DNA from: Desulfobacula sp.
GTDB lineage: Bacteria; Desulfobacterota; Desulfobacteria; Desulfobacterales; Desulfobacteraceae
Reading direction: 5' to 3'
Length of the DNA: 63,606 bases
Assembly (NCBI RefSeq): GCF_030611305.1
Contig: NZ_JAUWQB010000009.1
Location: 1 to 63,606 of the forward strand
Part shown: piece by piece, positions 26,218-34,902 of the stretch
How the letters are laid out: each line of letters begins with the position of its first letter
Numbering within the stretch: the stretch's first letter is position 1
Made by a program: the position numbers and the translations under genes
Notes under the pieces: generated by a model
Told to the model about the DNA's origin: nothing
The model's input: the letters and a program-made list of their open reading frames with translations, nothing else
Databases searched by the model: none

Positions 26218-27369
26218 ATGAACAAACTCTATGATAACAAGCTCCGCCTTCTTATTGTGGATGATGAAGAAGGATTCAGAAGGACAATCGCTAAAAGGCT
26301 TGCCAAAAGAGGGTTGAAACCCGTGCAGGCCTCTGGGGGGGAAGAGTGCCTGGGTATTCTTAAAAAAACCCCCATGGATGTGGTGGTTCTGGATGTTAAA
26401 ATGCCCGGGATCAGCGGAATTGATACGCTGAGGCTCATCAAGCAGGAGTTTGCAAAAACTCAGGTAATCCTTTTAACCGGCAATGTTGCAGTCTCGGATG
26501 GGATTGAAGGAATCAAATCCGGTGCATTTGATTATTTGACAAAACCTGTGGAAATTGATCATCTGGTGAATAAAATAAAACAGGCGTTTGAAATGATCCG
26601 ACTGGAAGAAGAAAAACAAAAAGAACTTGAATACCGGGCAAAGCTGGAAAAAAAAATGATTGATACGGAACGACTTGTATCTCTTGGCACGATGTCCACC
26701 GGCATTGCCCATGAAATCAATAATCCTCTGGCTATCATCAATGAATCTGCCGGATTTATGAAACAGGTTATCAGTACACTGGAAATGTCTATGTTCTCCC
26801 AGAAAGATGCATTATTGATGGGAATAGAAAAAATTGAAAAAGGCATTAAAAGAGCTCGCAAGATAACCCATCAGCTTTTGGACCATGTAAAAAAACCGGA
26901 ATCGCAATTTTCCGAGGTTAATCTGAAAGCATTGCTGTATGAAACACTGGGTCTGTTAAAAAAAGAACTGAAAGATAAAAACACAACGATTAATTGGAAA
27001 ATCGATAAGAAAAAGAATGTTGTTTGGAGTGATCCCTATCAGATTCGGCAGGTTTTGATGAACCTTCTGAGCAATGCTGTTCATGCGTTGCAAAAAAATG
27101 GTTCCATTACGTTGTCCATCTGTGAAGTTAATGAGGATATCATTCTTGAAATTAAAGATAATGGGATCGGGATACCCAAAGAAAATTTGAGCAAAATTTT
27201 TGATCCTTTTTTTACCACCAAGTCCTTTCATGAAGGGACCGGCCTGGGGCTGTTTGTGGTCCATAAAATTCTTTCCAATCTTAACGGTAAAATTGATGTC
27301 GCAAGTACGGTGGGCAAAGGGACTTGCTTTCAGGTGAGGCTGCCGAAATACGATAAATCAAACGGATAA
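26218..27369 (+). CDS. Soluble REC-histidine kinase hybrid
   Basis: 383 residues with no membrane segment. Residues 10-125 form a receiver with phosphorylation site VVLDVKMPGISG (Asp59), LLTGNVA and YLTKPVE. A charged coiled coil leads to a DHp helix with IAHEINNPL (His165) and an ATPase domain with NLLSNA, DNGIG and GTGLGL. Receiver-first hybrid kinases are usually switched on or off by an upstream kinase, so this protein can join two signalling steps. It follows the transporter gene by 13 bases. Confidence 0.92.
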   Translation: MNKLYDNKLRLLIVDDEEGFRRTIAKRLAKRGLKPVQASGGEECLGILKKTPMDVVVLDVKMPGISGIDTLRLIKQEFAKTQVILLTGNVAVSDGIEGIKSGAFDYLTKPVEIDHLVNKIKQAFEMIRLEEEKQKELEYRAKLEKKMIDTERLVSLGTMSTGIAHEINNPLAIINESAGFMKQVISTLEMSMFSQKDALLMGIEKIEKGIKRARKITHQLLDHVKKPESQFSEVNLKALLYETLGLLKKELKDKNTTINWKIDKKKNVVWSDPYQIRQVLMNLLSNAVHALQKNGSITLSICEVNEDIILEIKDNGIGIPKENLSKIFDPFFTTKSFHEGTGLGLFVVHKILSNLNGKIDVASTVGKGTCFQVRLPKYDKSNG

Positions 27370-27413
27370 TGACAAACTTCGATAATATATGAAAAAGAAA
27401 GGAGAAAACTCCC

Positions 27414-27854
27414 ATGATTAAAATACCCGCTAAAGTCTTGATAGTGGATGATGAAAAAGATTTTGTTGAAATGTTTTCCCTCCGGCTGGAAGGACAGGGT
27501 GAAAAAGTATCCACGGCCTACAGTGGTAAGGATGCATTAAAGGTGCTGGAAACGACAATCATTGATGTGGTCATCCTGGATATCAGGATGCCGGGCATGG
27601 ATGGAATTGACACCTTAAAACAGATAAAAAAGCTTTATCCCATTGTTGAAGTCATTTTGTTGACCGGACATGGATCAACGGAAACCGCAGTGGAAGGTAT
27701 GAAACTGGGGGCGTTTGATTACCTGATGAAGCCGGCTGATTTTAAAGATATAAAAGTCAAACTGGAAAATGCCAGGAAACGAAAAGATGAACAGGAAGAA
27801 CGAATCCGCCAGGCTGAAGCCAGGTTTCTTTTAAGAAGAAGCGGAGATGTATAA
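27414..27854 (+). CDS. Single-domain response regulator (REC)
   Basis: 146 residues with AAAGGAG upstream. It shows VDDEK, phosphorylation site VVILDIRMPGMDG, LLTGHGS and YLMKPAD, then a basic helix rich in Arg and Gln. No output domain. It is the probable acceptor for the REC-kinase hybrid ending 44 bases upstream. Confidence 0.92.
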   Translation: MIKIPAKVLIVDDEKDFVEMFSLRLEGQGEKVSTAYSGKDALKVLETTIIDVVILDIRMPGMDGIDTLKQIKKLYPIVEVILLTGHGSTETAVEGMKLGAFDYLMKPADFKDIKVKLENARKRKDEQEERIRQAEARFLLRRSGDV

Positions 27855-27888
27855 AACTCAATATGGTTTAATGCAGGGAGGATATTAA

Positions 27889-28467
27889 ATGAAATCTATT
27901 CTGGTAAAAGATTTAATGGTTTCGCTTTCAGAGTATGCCACTGTTCATGAGGGGGCCACATTATCAGATGCACTGGATGCGCTTGAAAAGGCCCAGGAAC
28001 AATTTGATAAAAGCAAATACCGGCACCGGGCGATTCTTGTGTGTGATAAGAAAACCAACAAGGTTATCGGTAAACTCAGTCAGCTGGATGTGATACGGTC
28101 TTTGGAGCCCAAGTACGAACAGTTTACGGAAGAGAAGGCTTTTCCCCAGATAGGCATGTCCCATTTTGGATTCAGCCCGCAATTTATGAAAGGTATTTTG
28201 GAACAATATGAATTATGGTATGAGCCGGTAAAAGATATATGCGGGAAGGCAGGCAAACAAAAAGTAACAGAGCTCATGCACACCCTGACGCCAGGGGAAT
28301 ATGTCAAAGAAGATGCAAATTTGGGAGTGGCCATCCACCAGCTTATTATGGGGCACCATCAATCTCTTTTGGTAACAAAAGGTGAAGATATTGTCGGAAT
28401 TTTACGATTAACAGATGTTTTCAAAAAAATTTGCATTGATGGAAGAAAAATGCACCAAACCCAATAG
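27889..28467 (+). CDS. CBS-domain pair protein
   Basis: 192 residues, soluble. Two CBS motifs flank a middle segment of about 50 residues: the first begins at VKDLMVSLSEYATVHEG, the second at VTELMHTLTPGEYVKED and runs to VGILRLTDVFKKI. The middle segment (LEPKYEQF, then GFSPQFMKGILEQYELWYE) is shared with the paralogue at 31463-32029 and looks specific to this type. CBS pairs bind adenine nucleotides or similar ligands and control transporters and enzymes. Both copies lie in transporter-signalling clusters, so control of the DASS carrier is a fair inference. Confidence 0.9.
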   Translation: MKSILVKDLMVSLSEYATVHEGATLSDALDALEKAQEQFDKSKYRHRAILVCDKKTNKVIGKLSQLDVIRSLEPKYEQFTEEKAFPQIGMSHFGFSPQFMKGILEQYELWYEPVKDICGKAGKQKVTELMHTLTPGEYVKEDANLGVAIHQLIMGHHQSLLVTKGEDIVGILRLTDVFKKICIDGRKMHQTQ

Positions 28468-28475
28468 GTTACGGG

Positions 28476-29954
28476 ATGACGGAGAAATTTACATTTCAAT
28501 TGAGTCTTAAAAACAGGGTATACCTGCTCAATGCTGTTCTTTTGTGCATAACTGTCATTGGGGCGGTACTTATGGTCTGGTATACATATAAGACGGAAAA
28601 AATTTTCAAAAACATTATTGATAAAAATATTATGATTTATCAATCTGCTGAGGCCCTTGGCACATCCCTTGTCAACCAGAAAGGATTTGTATCGTATTAT
28701 CTGCTGGACCACGATCCTGCCTGGATTGATCGGCTGAATAAGTATCAGATACTTTTCAAAGAAAATCTTGTAACAGTGAAATCCCTTGTGGAAGAACCAT
28801 GGGAAAAAGATGCCGTTGCCCAGGTTGAATCCAAATATAAATATTATGTTACGGCCAGAGATAAAGTCATTGATCTATATAAATCAAGTGAATATGATAA
28901 AGGATCAGCCCTTCATAAGGATGTAAGACAAGATTTTTTTAAAATTCTGGAATTGTGCGAACAATTTAAATCGTTTCATAAAAACAAGATTGCGGATGCA
29001 ATCAAAACAAGCCGGAGGGAATCCAATCATCTCAGATATGTTGCCCTTATGGCAATTGTTACAGTTGTTGTACTAAGTCTTTTGATTAATTATATTTTTG
29101 CCCGTCATATATTGGGGCCAATTCGAAAGCTGGCAGCAGAGGCAGGCAGGCTGGGAAACTCAAAATCCTCGGGAAATGAGGTTGCCGCGTTAAAACAAAG
29201 TGTTCATGGTTTGATCGAAAATGCAGAACAGACTCATCAGGAATTGAAGCGAAGCCGGGAAACCCTGATGCAATCTGAAAAAATGGCGTTGCTGGGCAAA
29301 CTGGCTGCCGGAACATCGCATAGTATCCGCAATCCATTAACTTCTGTAAAGATGAGACTCTTTTCATTGAACCGTTCATGTAATTTTACAAAGTACCAAC
29401 AAGAAGACTTCAACGTTATCTCCGGTGAAATAAAGCAGATTAATAAAATTGTTGAAAATTTTCTGGAATTTGCCCGTCCGCCCAAGCTGAAGATAAAAAA
29501 GATGAGCCCGTCAATTGTTGTGGACAGCGCCCTTTATCTTCTGGAGCAGCGATTAAAATCGTATCATGTGACCACAAGGTTAATCCGGCACAGTCCTCTT
29601 AGCGATACATTCATAGACCCGGAACAGCTCAAAGAGGTGATTATTAATATCATTATCAATGCCTGTGAAGCAATGGATAAGACCGGTTTGATCATTATCC
29701 ATGAAGAAGAAAGTCATGTGGAGCCGTTAAAAAAAGTAGATGTTATCAGGATAATAGATGATGGTGCAGGAATTCCTCAAGAAATCAGAGAACAGATATT
29801 TAATCCTTTTTTTACCACCAAAGATGAAGGGACAGGCCTTGGGTTGAGTATAGCGTTTAATATTATAAATGAACATGGGGGGTGGCTGGATGTGTCCAGC
29901 GAGGAAGGCGAGGGGTCATCCTTTGTTATTACGCTTCCCATAAAGGATTCATAA
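28476..29954 (+). CDS. Membrane sensor histidine kinase, NtrB/ZraS-like catalytic core
   Basis: 492 residues. Membrane segments at about 13-37 and 188-210 enclose a helical periplasmic domain resembling the four-helix-bundle sensors of chemoreceptors. A linker is followed by TSHSIRNPL with the phosphorylated His282, then NIIINA, DDGAG and GTGLGLS. The SHSIRNPL type of DHp helix is typical of kinases that serve NtrC-family regulators, and such a regulator starts two bases after the stop. The sensor differs from the dCache kinases nearby, so this pair probably reads another signal. Confidence 0.92.
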   Translation: MTEKFTFQLSLKNRVYLLNAVLLCITVIGAVLMVWYTYKTEKIFKNIIDKNIMIYQSAEALGTSLVNQKGFVSYYLLDHDPAWIDRLNKYQILFKENLVTVKSLVEEPWEKDAVAQVESKYKYYVTARDKVIDLYKSSEYDKGSALHKDVRQDFFKILELCEQFKSFHKNKIADAIKTSRRESNHLRYVALMAIVTVVVLSLLINYIFARHILGPIRKLAAEAGRLGNSKSSGNEVAALKQSVHGLIENAEQTHQELKRSRETLMQSEKMALLGKLAAGTSHSIRNPLTSVKMRLFSLNRSCNFTKYQQEDFNVISGEIKQINKIVENFLEFARPPKLKIKKMSPSIVVDSALYLLEQRLKSYHVTTRLIRHSPLSDTFIDPEQLKEVIINIIINACEAMDKTGLIIIHEEESHVEPLKKVDVIRIIDDGAGIPQEIREQIFNPFFTTKDEGTGLGLSIAFNIINEHGGWLDVSSEEGEGSSFVITLPIKDS

Positions 29955-29955
29955 C

Positions 29956-31380
29956 ATGGATACCGTTTTAGTAATTGATGATGATGACCAATTAAGAAAA
30001 AGTTTTTGCAAGCTTTTAAAAGAGGAAGACTATGCGATTATCAGTGCTGCTTCCGGTGAAGCCGGCATTGAAATTGTTAAACAGAATGTTTTGGATCTGG
30101 TTATTCTGGATTTGCGATTGCCCGGAATAAACGGGATGGAAACATTCAAACGAATCAAGAAAATCGATTCAAAACTGCCGGTCATTATTATAACCGCTTA
30201 TGGTACAACCCAAATTGCCATAGAAGCTACCAAAATGGGGGCCTATGATTATGTCCTCAAACCATTTGATGTGCCGGATATGCTTAATTTAATCGAACAG
30301 GCAATAGAGGCGGGATATTTTATGAGATCGCCGGTTGAAGTGGATGCTGCTCCTGATAAAGAGTCCGGAGATGTGATTATCGGTCAAAGTAAACTCATGC
30401 AGGATGTATACAAATCAATAGGCCGGGTCTCTCAAACCGATGCAACCGTTTTAATACTGGGAGAATCAGGGACTGGAAAAGAATTAGTAGCAAGGGCAGT
30501 CTATCAGCATGGTATTCGTTCGGATAAGGCCTTTTTAATCATTAATTGTGTTGCCATACCTGAAAATCTTCTTGAGAGTGAATTGTTCGGTTATGAAAAA
30601 GGTGCATTTACCGGAGCTTCCCAGCGACATATCGGGAAAATTGAGCAGGCAAACGGCGGTACAGTGTTCTTGGACGAAATCGGGGATATGCCGTTAAATA
30701 TACAGGGCAAAATTTTAAGGTTGTTACAGGAAAAGAAGATTGAAAGGCTGGGAGGTGAAGAAATCATTCCTGTCGATGTTCGAATTATTGCTGCGACAAA
30801 TAAAAAACTGGAACAGGCTATCAAGAATAAAAAATTCCGGGAAGATTTATATTTCCGTTTAAAAGTGGTTGCCATAGAACTTCCTCCATTGAGGGACAGG
30901 CGAGAAGATATCAATAGTCTGATTTCATATTATATGGCTAAATTTTCCAATGAATTAAAGGTTGATAATCCGGGTATTCAAAAAGAAGCTTTAACGCGGT
31001 TAAATCGTTATGACTGGCCCGGAAATATAAGGGAGCTGTCAAATTTGATTCAGAAAGTCCTTATCTTTAACAGAGGGGCGCCAATTTCCATAACAGATCT
31101 GGAACAGGTAATAAATAAAAAAGAAAAAACTAAATTCACTGAAGAGATCAAATTAAATGATATCAAGGAGTGGGTCCGGCAATTATTATCCAAGCCATCT
31201 GAAAATTACCGTTTTGATGATTTTATAGACATGGTTTCAACTATTGTTATCGCCGAAGCTCTGAAAATAACGAACGGAAACCGTTCCCAGGCTGCGAAAC
31301 TCTTAAGCGTCTCAAGACCGACACTTCATGCCAAAATTGACAAATATCATATTAAGCTTAAAACCGAAATATCAGATTAG
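29956..31380 (+). CDS. NtrC-family sigma-54-dependent response regulator
   Basis: 474 residues with three domains. The receiver (1-120) has LVILDLRLPGING and VLKPFD. The AAA+ domain (about 135-370) has Walker A GESGTGKE, the sigma-54 contact loop GAFTGA at 216-221, Walker B TVFLDEIGD and the arginine-finger region FRLKVVAIELPPLRDRRED. The C-terminal Fis-type helix-turn-helix has NRSQAAKLLSVSRPTLHAKI. It is fully equipped to activate sigma-54 promoters, and several such promoters occur in this window. It ends 35 bases before a strong bidirectional terminator. Autoregulation of the operon starting at 21959 is plausible. Confidence 0.95.
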   Translation: MDTVLVIDDDDQLRKSFCKLLKEEDYAIISAASGEAGIEIVKQNVLDLVILDLRLPGINGMETFKRIKKIDSKLPVIIITAYGTTQIAIEATKMGAYDYVLKPFDVPDMLNLIEQAIEAGYFMRSPVEVDAAPDKESGDVIIGQSKLMQDVYKSIGRVSQTDATVLILGESGTGKELVARAVYQHGIRSDKAFLIINCVAIPENLLESELFGYEKGAFTGASQRHIGKIEQANGGTVFLDEIGDMPLNIQGKILRLLQEKKIERLGGEEIIPVDVRIIAATNKKLEQAIKNKKFREDLYFRLKVVAIELPPLRDRREDINSLISYYMAKFSNELKVDNPGIQKEALTRLNRYDWPGNIRELSNLIQKVLIFNRGAPISITDLEQVINKKEKTKFTEEIKLNDIKEWVRQLLSKPSENYRFDDFIDMVSTIVIAEALKITNGNRSQAAKLLSVSRPTLHAKIDKYHIKLKTEISD

Positions 31381-31415
31381 CAGGGGAGTTGGTAATTTGC
31401 AGTTCGAATAAATTA

Positions 31416-31456
31416 GCCGCCGGGATTGGCAATTTTATATTGCAAATCCCGGCGGC
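31416..31456. terminator. Bidirectional terminator between convergent clusters
   Basis: Arms GCCGCCGGGATTGGCAA (31416-31432) and TTGCAAATCCCGGCGGC (31440-31456) pair at 16 of 17 positions around a seven-base AT loop. It lies between the NtrC-type gene (plus) and the CBS gene (minus). Confidence 0.8.
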
Positions 31457-31462
31457 AGTTGA

Positions 31463-32029
31463 TTATTCTTTTACCATCAGGTCACAAATGAGCATGAAAA
31501 TATCTGTAAGTCTTAATATGCCAATCACCTTATTCTGTTTGTTCAATACTATCAAAGACTGGTGGTGGCCCAGGATAAACTGGTGAATTGCCTCTGGAAT
31601 AGAGAGATCTTCGTTAACATATTCGCCTTCCTGGGGAGAATACATTATGTCTTTTACTTTTCTGTTTTTTGCCTTTTTGACAAGAGACTCGCAGCTTTCA
31701 TCCCAGAGATTGTAGTTTTCCACCAGAGAATGTAGGAAATCATCACTCAACCCGAATCTGGACAATCCCATTTTGGAAAGGTGGTCGGAGCTTCCAAACT
31801 GACTGTATTTTGGCTCAAGTGCACGTAAAATATCAAGGGAAGATACTTTTCCGGAAATGTCACCATCTTTATCAAAAACAAGAACCGCCCGGTGTTTGTA
31901 TTTAGACTGATCCGCTGTCTGATGGGAAGCAAGAAGTGTCCTGACAGCTGTTTCAAGAGTATCTTCTTCATTTACGGTAGCATACTCCAGCAAAGGAACC
32001 ATTATCTCTTTGACTTTTATTAATTCCAT
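31463..32029 (-). CDS. CBS-domain pair protein, paralogue of 27889-28467
   Basis: 188 residues from the ATG at 32029, which aligns with the start of the paralogue and has GGGAAG upstream. The longer frame to 32086 would run into the transporter gene. CBS motifs begin at VKEIMVPLLEYATVNEE and VKDIMYSPQEGEYVNED, separated by LEPKYSQF and GLSDDFLHSLVENYNLWDE, matching the middle segment of the other copy. It probably senses an adenine nucleotide and acts on the transporter encoded 24 bases upstream. It ends at the shared terminator. Confidence 0.88.
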   Translation of the reverse strand: MELIKVKEIMVPLLEYATVNEEDTLETAVRTLLASHQTADQSKYKHRAVLVFDKDGDISGKVSSLDILRALEPKYSQFGSSDHLSKMGLSRFGLSDDFLHSLVENYNLWDESCESLVKKAKNRKVKDIMYSPQEGEYVNEDLSIPEAIHQFILGHHQSLIVLNKQNKVIGILRLTDIFMLICDLMVKE

Positions 32030-32052
32030 TTTATTTTCTTCCCTTATTGATG

Positions 32053-33525
32053 TTATAGCATAATCTTCATACCCATGAGAGGCCAAATAACGTAAACGGC
32101 AATACCAGTTATTATCATCAACATAATGCTGGCCGGGATACCATAGCCAAAAAACTCACCGGTGGTGAATTGTTTTGAATCATAGGCTATCGCATTAGGC
32201 GCCGCACCAACCAAAAGCAAGAAGGGCATGCCCGCCACGACAAGGGCTGAGAATGTGATTACATCAGGTCCTACACCGAGATAAGGTCCTATAACCAATG
32301 CAACAGGCAGGACGATGGCAATGGCTGCAACATTCATAATAAAATTGGTCAACATCATAACAAGAAATGACATACTCATTACAAAGACAAACCAGTTGGA
32401 ATCTTTGAACATGCTCAGCCAGTTGATGGCAATCCATTCTGCAGCTCCTGTTTCCCAAAGGCAGAAACCAATACTCATGGCACCGCCAAACAATAAGATA
32501 ATGTTCCATGGAATAGATTCAAGGTCTTTAATGTCCAGAATTCTAATTACAAAAAATAGAACAGTAGATGTCAGGATAATGGCTGACTTGTCAATGGGTT
32601 TTAATATTGCAACATAAGGCCTGATAGACATCAGGAAAATACATACGAAAATGATTGAAGCGGCAATAATTTCATTTTTAGTAATGGATCCCATGGCTTT
32701 GCTGAGTTTTTTTGCTTTCTCCCTTAAGCCCGGAATAGTTCTTTGCTCGGGTTTGAAAAAGATCATAAAAAATCCCCATAATGCAAAGGTCATGAGCCAT
32801 CCAATGGGGAACATGTAAAAGGCCAATTGGAAAAAAGTGATATCCGTGCCCACAAGTTCTTTATAAAAACCCAATGCTACTGCGCCCCGGGCTGCACCCA
32901 GCAGGGTAACGATACTTCCGGCCCCTGCAACATAGGCCATTCCAATGAACAGCCCCTTACCGAATCGGGTGGGTGTCTCAAAGTCATCACTATAGAGTCC
33001 ATAGACGGTGATGAGAAGTGGAAACATGGTTGCGGCAACTGCTGTATGGGCCATGATATGGGTCAAGGCAGCAGTGACCACAAAACAGCCAAGGTATATC
33101 ATGCTGGTTTTTTCACCCACAATGACAAGCATCTTGTAGGCAAGCCGCCGTGTCAGGCCTGTTTTGGTGAATACGATTCCAATCACAAGGGATGCAAAGA
33201 TAAAGACTACCGAAGGATCAAACATCTGTTGGAAGGCGGTTTTGGCAGGCCGGATCAGAAAGACTGCCTGCAAAATTCCCATAAAGAGGCTGGTAACACC
33301 AATGGGAACTACTTCAAAGACCCACCATGTACCCCCTAAAAGAAATACAGCCAGGGCACCTTTTGCCTGCTGGCTCAACACAAAGTGTTTGCCGGCAGGA
33401 TCAATTGCATCCGGCCAGGGTGGGGAAAAGTTGACAACAATAAATAGTATTACACCTATGAGTAAAAATAGGATGCGTTTCCAATCGAATTTTGAGCCGG
33501 TTAAGGCTGCTGTATCAGTGCTCAT
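32053..33525 (-). CDS. DASS/SLC13-type anion transporter
   Basis: 490 residues with about eleven membrane segments, lacking the long extracytoplasmic insert of the copy at 24624. The positions of the two SNT sodium sites read THIMAHTAVAA and TNFIMNVAAIA, again altered. The ending GAAPNAIAYDSKQF is typical of the family. It is separated from the upstream receiver gene by a hairpin (33705-33752) and about 180 bases, so it probably has its own promoter, and it forms a unit with the CBS gene. Likely substrate: a di- or tricarboxylate or sulfate-like anion. Confidence 0.88.
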   Translation of the reverse strand: MSTDTAALTGSKFDWKRILFLLIGVILFIVVNFSPPWPDAIDPAGKHFVLSQQAKGALAVFLLGGTWWVFEVVPIGVTSLFMGILQAVFLIRPAKTAFQQMFDPSVVFIFASLVIGIVFTKTGLTRRLAYKMLVIVGEKTSMIYLGCFVVTAALTHIMAHTAVAATMFPLLITVYGLYSDDFETPTRFGKGLFIGMAYVAGAGSIVTLLGAARGAVALGFYKELVGTDITFFQLAFYMFPIGWLMTFALWGFFMIFFKPEQRTIPGLREKAKKLSKAMGSITKNEIIAASIIFVCIFLMSIRPYVAILKPIDKSAIILTSTVLFFVIRILDIKDLESIPWNIILLFGGAMSIGFCLWETGAAEWIAINWLSMFKDSNWFVFVMSMSFLVMMLTNFIMNVAAIAIVLPVALVIGPYLGVGPDVITFSALVVAGMPFLLLVGAAPNAIAYDSKQFTTGEFFGYGIPASIMLMIITGIAVYVIWPLMGMKIML

Positions 33526-33704
33526 GTTAATAATAATCTCCTAATAGTTTATATATTTTTTCATAGGGTTATATCGACCCTTTAATTTTTAATTTTGTTT
33601 TAAATAAGATAAGAAATTACTTTTTGTCAAGGAAAGTATAGAAAAAACAATGATTAGTGATGTGTCAGATATTAATAAGCGGGCAGGTGATACTTCAAAA
33701 GCCA

Positions 33705-33752
33705 CGTCATTATCCCATTTGAATCCAGAGTTAAATAAATGGGATAATGACG
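33705..33752 (-). terminator. Perfect 16-pair hairpin after the receiver gene
   Basis: CGTCATTATCCCATTT (33705-33720) and AAATGGGATAATGACG (33737-33752) are exact complements around 16 bases. On the minus strand it starts 10 bases after the receiver stop and is followed by a TTTT-containing stretch. Confidence 0.6.
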
Positions 33753-33762
33753 GTGATGAGGC

Positions 33763-34191
33763 TCAGCCACCATGCCGCTGGAGAATATCTTTGATTTTTT
33801 CCTCCATTTGTTTTTCAACAATGAGCATTTTTTCAGTTTTTGCATTTTTAATTTTTTCTGACAGGGCTTCAAGATCTGCCGGTTTTTCAAGAAAATCCGT
33901 GGCACCGATTTTCATGGCTTCAACTGTTTTTTCAACAGTGGCATAACCGGTGAGCAGAATGATTTGCAGCTCGGGCTTTAGATTTTTAATCGCTTTCAAT
34001 GCTTCCATACCATCCATTCCCGGCATTTGAAAATCCATAACAATGGCATCAAAAGACTCTTTTTTTAAAATAGACAGTGCTTTGTCAGCTGAGTCTGTAG
34101 TGGTGACCACCATACCGCGGGCTGTCATCCTCTCGGACATGATCTCCAGAAATTCTTTTTCATCATCCACGAGTAATACTTTTTCCGACAT
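33763..34191 (-). CDS. Single-domain response regulator (REC)
   Basis: 142 residues with AAGGAG seven bases before the ATG. VDDEK, phosphorylation site IVMDFQMPGMDG, LLTGYAT and FLEKPAD are all intact, with a short basic and acidic tail and no output domain. It is the last member of REC-kinase-DHp-only-REC and so the natural terminal receiver of a relay. Confidence 0.92.
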   Translation of the reverse strand: MSEKVLLVDDEKEFLEIMSERMTARGMVVTTTDSADKALSILKKESFDAIVMDFQMPGMDGMEALKAIKNLKPELQIILLTGYATVEKTVEAMKIGATDFLEKPADLEALSEKIKNAKTEKMLIVEKQMEEKIKDILQRHGG

Positions 34192-34227
34192 TATCTTTCT
34201 CCTTATACCGTTGGTGCTTTAGCCAAA

Positions 34228-34902
34228 TCAATTTGGCGTAACTGGGTTCCGTTTTAACAACAAAAGGCCAAAACCGTTATTATCTTTATTCTTTTTAATG
34301 GATATATCTAAGTGTTTCATTAGGGCTCTATCTTCTTTTGATCCAAACAGGTCATCCATTAGATCGTTTTGGACTGCATCCATTGAAAACCAGATTGAGG
34401 GCGTGTCAGCATCAGTTCCGAATGAAATCACCATCTGTTTTTTTTCTTTAGCTGCAAGACAGGCTGTTTCAATGGCTTTCCAGATCATATTTTCCAGATA
34501 AAAAATGTTTGTTTCAACCATTATGCGTGATAATGGGGAGGTTACCTTGATGACAACCCCCTGCATTGCAATGAGCCTGGATGCCAAATCCAGAACAAAA
34601 CTGACTGTTTCTTCAAGATTTGCAATTTGGGTTTTCCTATCAACACCGTGGGAAAATCGGTTTAATTTGCGTACCACTATATCGGCTCGGTTCACCTGTC
34701 TTGTCACCCTTTGTGAGATGTCGTTGACCCGGGCAAGGGAGAGGGGTGGTTTCTTTTCAGCCATCATGGACAGGTCTTCTAAAAGTCCTGCACTTTCATT
34801 GATAATGGCCAGGCAGTTTTTAATTTCATGGGTGGCAGAGGCAGACATTTTGCCAAAAAATCGCATTCCGCTTTTGCTGAGGCCCTCTTTATCATCTACC
34901 AT
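34228..34902 (-). CDS. Soluble DHp-only histidine phosphotransferase-like protein (Spo0B-like)
   Basis: 224 residues with no membrane segment. It begins directly with a DHp helix containing THEIKNCLAI and the phosphorylatable His25. The C-terminal half has the length of an ATPase domain, but the N-box reads ENMIWKAIETA (the magnesium-binding Asn is Lys) and neither a DxGxG G1 box nor a GxGLGL G2 box is present. So it should accept and pass phosphate rather than use ATP, like Spo0B, or act as a phosphatase, since HExKN is compatible with that. It overlaps the upstream kinase by 11 bases. A close architectural twin is at 49779-50495, with its His also at residue 25. Confidence 0.82.
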   Translation of the reverse strand: MVDDKEGLSKSGMRFFGKMSASATHEIKNCLAIINESAGLLEDLSMMAEKKPPLSLARVNDISQRVTRQVNRADIVVRKLNRFSHGVDRKTQIANLEETVSFVLDLASRLIAMQGVVIKVTSPLSRIMVETNIFYLENMIWKAIETACLAAKEKKQMVISFGTDADTPSIWFSMDAVQNDLMDDLFGSKEDRALMKHLDISIKKNKDNNGFGLLLLKRNPVTPN

